From Kiritimatiellia bacterium (GTDB lineage Bacteria; Verrucomicrobiota; Kiritimatiellia; RFP12; UBA1067), in the NCBI GenBank assembly GCA_017628165.1, contig JAGBZQ010000085.1:1-7094 (forward strand): a DNA stretch of 7,094 bases, read 5' to 3'. The position numbers were made by a program, and so were the translations under genes. Below, one piece after another: positions 6,601 to 7,094 of this stretch. The notes beneath the pieces were generated by a model, which saw only the letters and a program-made list of their open reading frames with translations, was not told the DNA's origin and ran no database searches. Position 1 is the stretch's first letter. Each line of letters opens with the position of its first letter.

Positions 6601-6845
6601 CCACGCTTCTCGGCACTCTTCCGATGATGATTGCCACGGGAGCGGGTGCTGCGAGCCGCAACCATCTCGGCACAACGGAGTTTTTCGGAATGCTCTTCTC
6701 TGTCGTGTTCGGAATTCTTCTCGTGCCTGGGCTTTACTCGCTCTTCCAGACATGGCGTGAGAGCGCAAAACGCTTCTTCCAGTATCTCTCTTCCACGGCG
6801 CAGCGCCGCCGCACAATCAAGGATCGCATGAAAAATGAAAACTAA
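3612..6845 (+). CDS. RND-family inner-membrane efflux transporter (HAE1 type, AcrB/MexB-like)
   Basis: This is a proton-driven drug/proton antiporter, working as a trimer in the inner membrane. The protein has 1077 residues, slightly longer than AcrB (1049). Twelve membrane segments are recognisable: TM1 about 26-44, TM2-6 about 352-512, TM7 about 545-566, TM8-12 about 883-1046. Two large periplasmic domains lie between TM1/TM2 and TM7/TM8. The family start FIERPRFAMVISIVLTLAG (19-37) and the LPVSQYP.L.PP.I.VS.SYPGA segment (44-66) are present. The proton relay is intact: D421 and D422 in TM4 (VVVDDCIVVVE), K956 in TM10 (GLASKNAILIVEFA), and an arginine in RLRPLLMT (R989 by alignment) in TM11. 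Positions matching AcrB's drug-pocket phenylalanines are mostly Met, Trp, Tyr or Ile, so substrates may differ. Third-position GC varies sharply along the gene. Multidrug export is inferred, not shown; narrower substrates are possible. Confidence 0.97.
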   Translation: MKILIRKSIDQIKTFSRTFIERPRFAMVISIVLTLAGLMAYHKLPVSQYPRLTPPSISVSYSYPGANAKEVMNTVAMPIEDQVNGVDDMLYMVGSSSDDGNYNLNISFEVESDRDMDMVKVQNRVAQAEAKLPAEVKQLGRRISAKSEDMLGFMALRSPSGRLSRLQISDYIYSNIQPVLLRIPGVGDATVYGPKLAMRVWLDPDRMAAQGLNSEEVIAAVSRQNIQASVGTVGAAPMPANGAHVFTVTAKGRLMKPEEFNEIVVRRDKNGGLVRLKDIARTEIGEENYMFSGQFNGENSVMIALQQKPGANAIETMDQIYETFRELEKSFPEGLAWETPYDATEYVRVCIEEILLTLLITFALVVFVCYLFLQDWRATLIPCLTIPVSLCSTFILMAVLGYSVNILTLFGLVLAIGVVVDDCIVVVERVQFLIETRRLNSKEASIQAMKDVTGAVIATTLVLLGIFVPVGFMSGITGRIYQQFSVTLSAAVCFSTVCALTLAPALCSLLLREARPFRHGPFAWFNKALEAFKGVFVALARWLANRIFLSLVLLVLTVMLTIQLFVKTETAFLPEEDQSVVFCAMEMPEGTARDRTRDVALRAVSILRTLPEVESVMSITGWGMVGGRGENLTSVIVDLKTWDKRKDPEQHVSKVRPKIEKLLNETVPEPSWKVFAPPAIPGLGNANGVSFHLQNKVNMDAVEMEKVMNEVLARLNTNPNVMAAFSGFNSRTPHLKFNLDRTKAEMFRVPVATVYSTLQNYLGSRYVNDVNLGTQVNRVTVCAEPDSRATPEDIERLYVRSDTGAMIPIGSLGTVTRELGPRTITTRDKYMSADITVLPRPGVASGTVMNEIRALMESILPDGFGYQWSGLSYQEARNDGAALPLILLAVFFGYLFLVAQYESWTIPLPVMLSIFVAVYGALIGLKYFGILMTGAPYPLSIYAQLGIVLLVGLASKNAILIVEFAKDKREVEKYSVVEAAASAAGERLRPLLMTALTTLLGTLPMMIATGAGAASRNHLGTTEFFGMLFSVVFGILLVPGLYSLFQTWRESAKRFFQYLSSTAQRRRTIKDRMKNEN

Positions 6846-7094
6846 TTCGGCATTTGCATTTATCGCTCTTCTGGCGGGATGTTCGTCCCTTCCGTCGGTA
6901 GGTCCAGATTACAAGAAGCCCGAGGTGGAAATTCCCGCGTATGAAATGCCTGATGCGGGCAAAACCGGCGCAGGTGAGGATTCTCGCAAGGTTGTGGCGG
7001 CAGAGAGCCTGAAACGCTGGTGGGGCGCGTTCGGCGATCCTGTTCTTGACGGTCTTGTGGAGACGGCGGTTTCAAACAATGTATCCTTCAAGAT
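6835..7094 (+). CDS. Outer-membrane efflux lipoprotein, OprM/NodT type (5' part, cut by window edge)
   Basis: This would be the outer-membrane channel of the tripartite pump. Only 86 complete codons are in the window. The reading begins MKTNSAFAFIALLAGCSSLP: a lipoprotein signal with lipobox LAGC, lipidated Cys16, and Ser at +2, which in E. coli-type sorting directs to the outer membrane. Next comes the family signature VGPDYKKPEVEIP (22-34), and RWWGAFGDPVLDGLVETAVSNN (61-82) matches the conserved start of the mature OprM/NodT/TolC-like fold. ATG 6835 overlaps the transporter stop by 11 bases in another frame, and AAGGA at 6819-6823 is a plausible but distant ribosome site (11-base gap), so coupling to the upstream gene is likely. 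Family assignment rests on the N-terminus only; the barrel and tunnel helices lie beyond the window. Confidence 0.92.
   Translation, partial: MKTNSAFAFIALLAGCSSLPSVGPDYKKPEVEIPAYEMPDAGKTGAGEDSRKVVAAESLKRWWGAFGDPVLDGLVETAVSNNVSFK

Noticed and set aside
1..7094. Search for CRISPR arrays, insertion sequences, phage genes, attachment repeats or toxin-antitoxin pairs
   Set aside because: No direct-repeat arrays, transposase motifs or terminal repeats were seen. The tRNA could in principle be an integration site, but no repeat of its 3' end was noticed in the window, and the next gene is a core replication gene.

Overview
The window comes from a Gram-negative (diderm) bacterium. It encodes the inner-membrane pump, periplasmic adaptor and outer-membrane lipoprotein of a tripartite RND exporter, and its tRNA carries an encoded CCA end. 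Base composition is moderately GC-rich and uneven. I cannot name a genus. The phylogenetic hints (a loop insertion in DnaB, promoters that run right up to start codons) would fit an uncultured lineage such as the Planctomycetes-Verrucomicrobia-Lentisphaerae group, but that is a weak inference.

Layout, all on the + strand: a tRNA with anticodon CAU (20-96); a 94-base spacer with an extended -10 promoter; the replicative helicase gene dnaB (191-1684); a 60-base spacer with a near-consensus promoter overlapped by an AcrR-like inverted repeat; then a four-gene efflux operon. The operon consists of a TetR/AcrR-family repressor (1745-2392), an RND periplasmic adaptor (2389-3600), an HAE1-type RND transporter (3612-6845) and the first 86 codons of an OprM/NodT-type outer-membrane efflux lipoprotein (6835 to the window edge).

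The efflux genes are tightly packed: a 4-base overlap, an 11-base gap and an 11-base overlap. One promoter in front of the repressor should therefore drive the whole set. The repressor probably binds the inverted repeat inside its own promoter and shuts off both itself and the pump until a ligand releases it. The transporter uses proton influx to drive export, the adaptor bridges the periplasm, and the lipoprotein forms the outer-membrane duct. dnaB looks like an independent housekeeping gene that happens to lie upstream, although no terminator is visible between it and the operon.

I see no new kind of system here; the gene content is a recognisable repressor-controlled multidrug-type pump. 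The points most worth a second look are the two promoters whose predicted start sites fall at or within about three bases of the start codon (likely leaderless mRNAs), the close match of the operator to the AcrR box architecture, the replacement of AcrB's phenylalanine-rich drug pocket by Met/Trp/Ile, and a very sharp patchwork of third-position GC inside the transporter gene.
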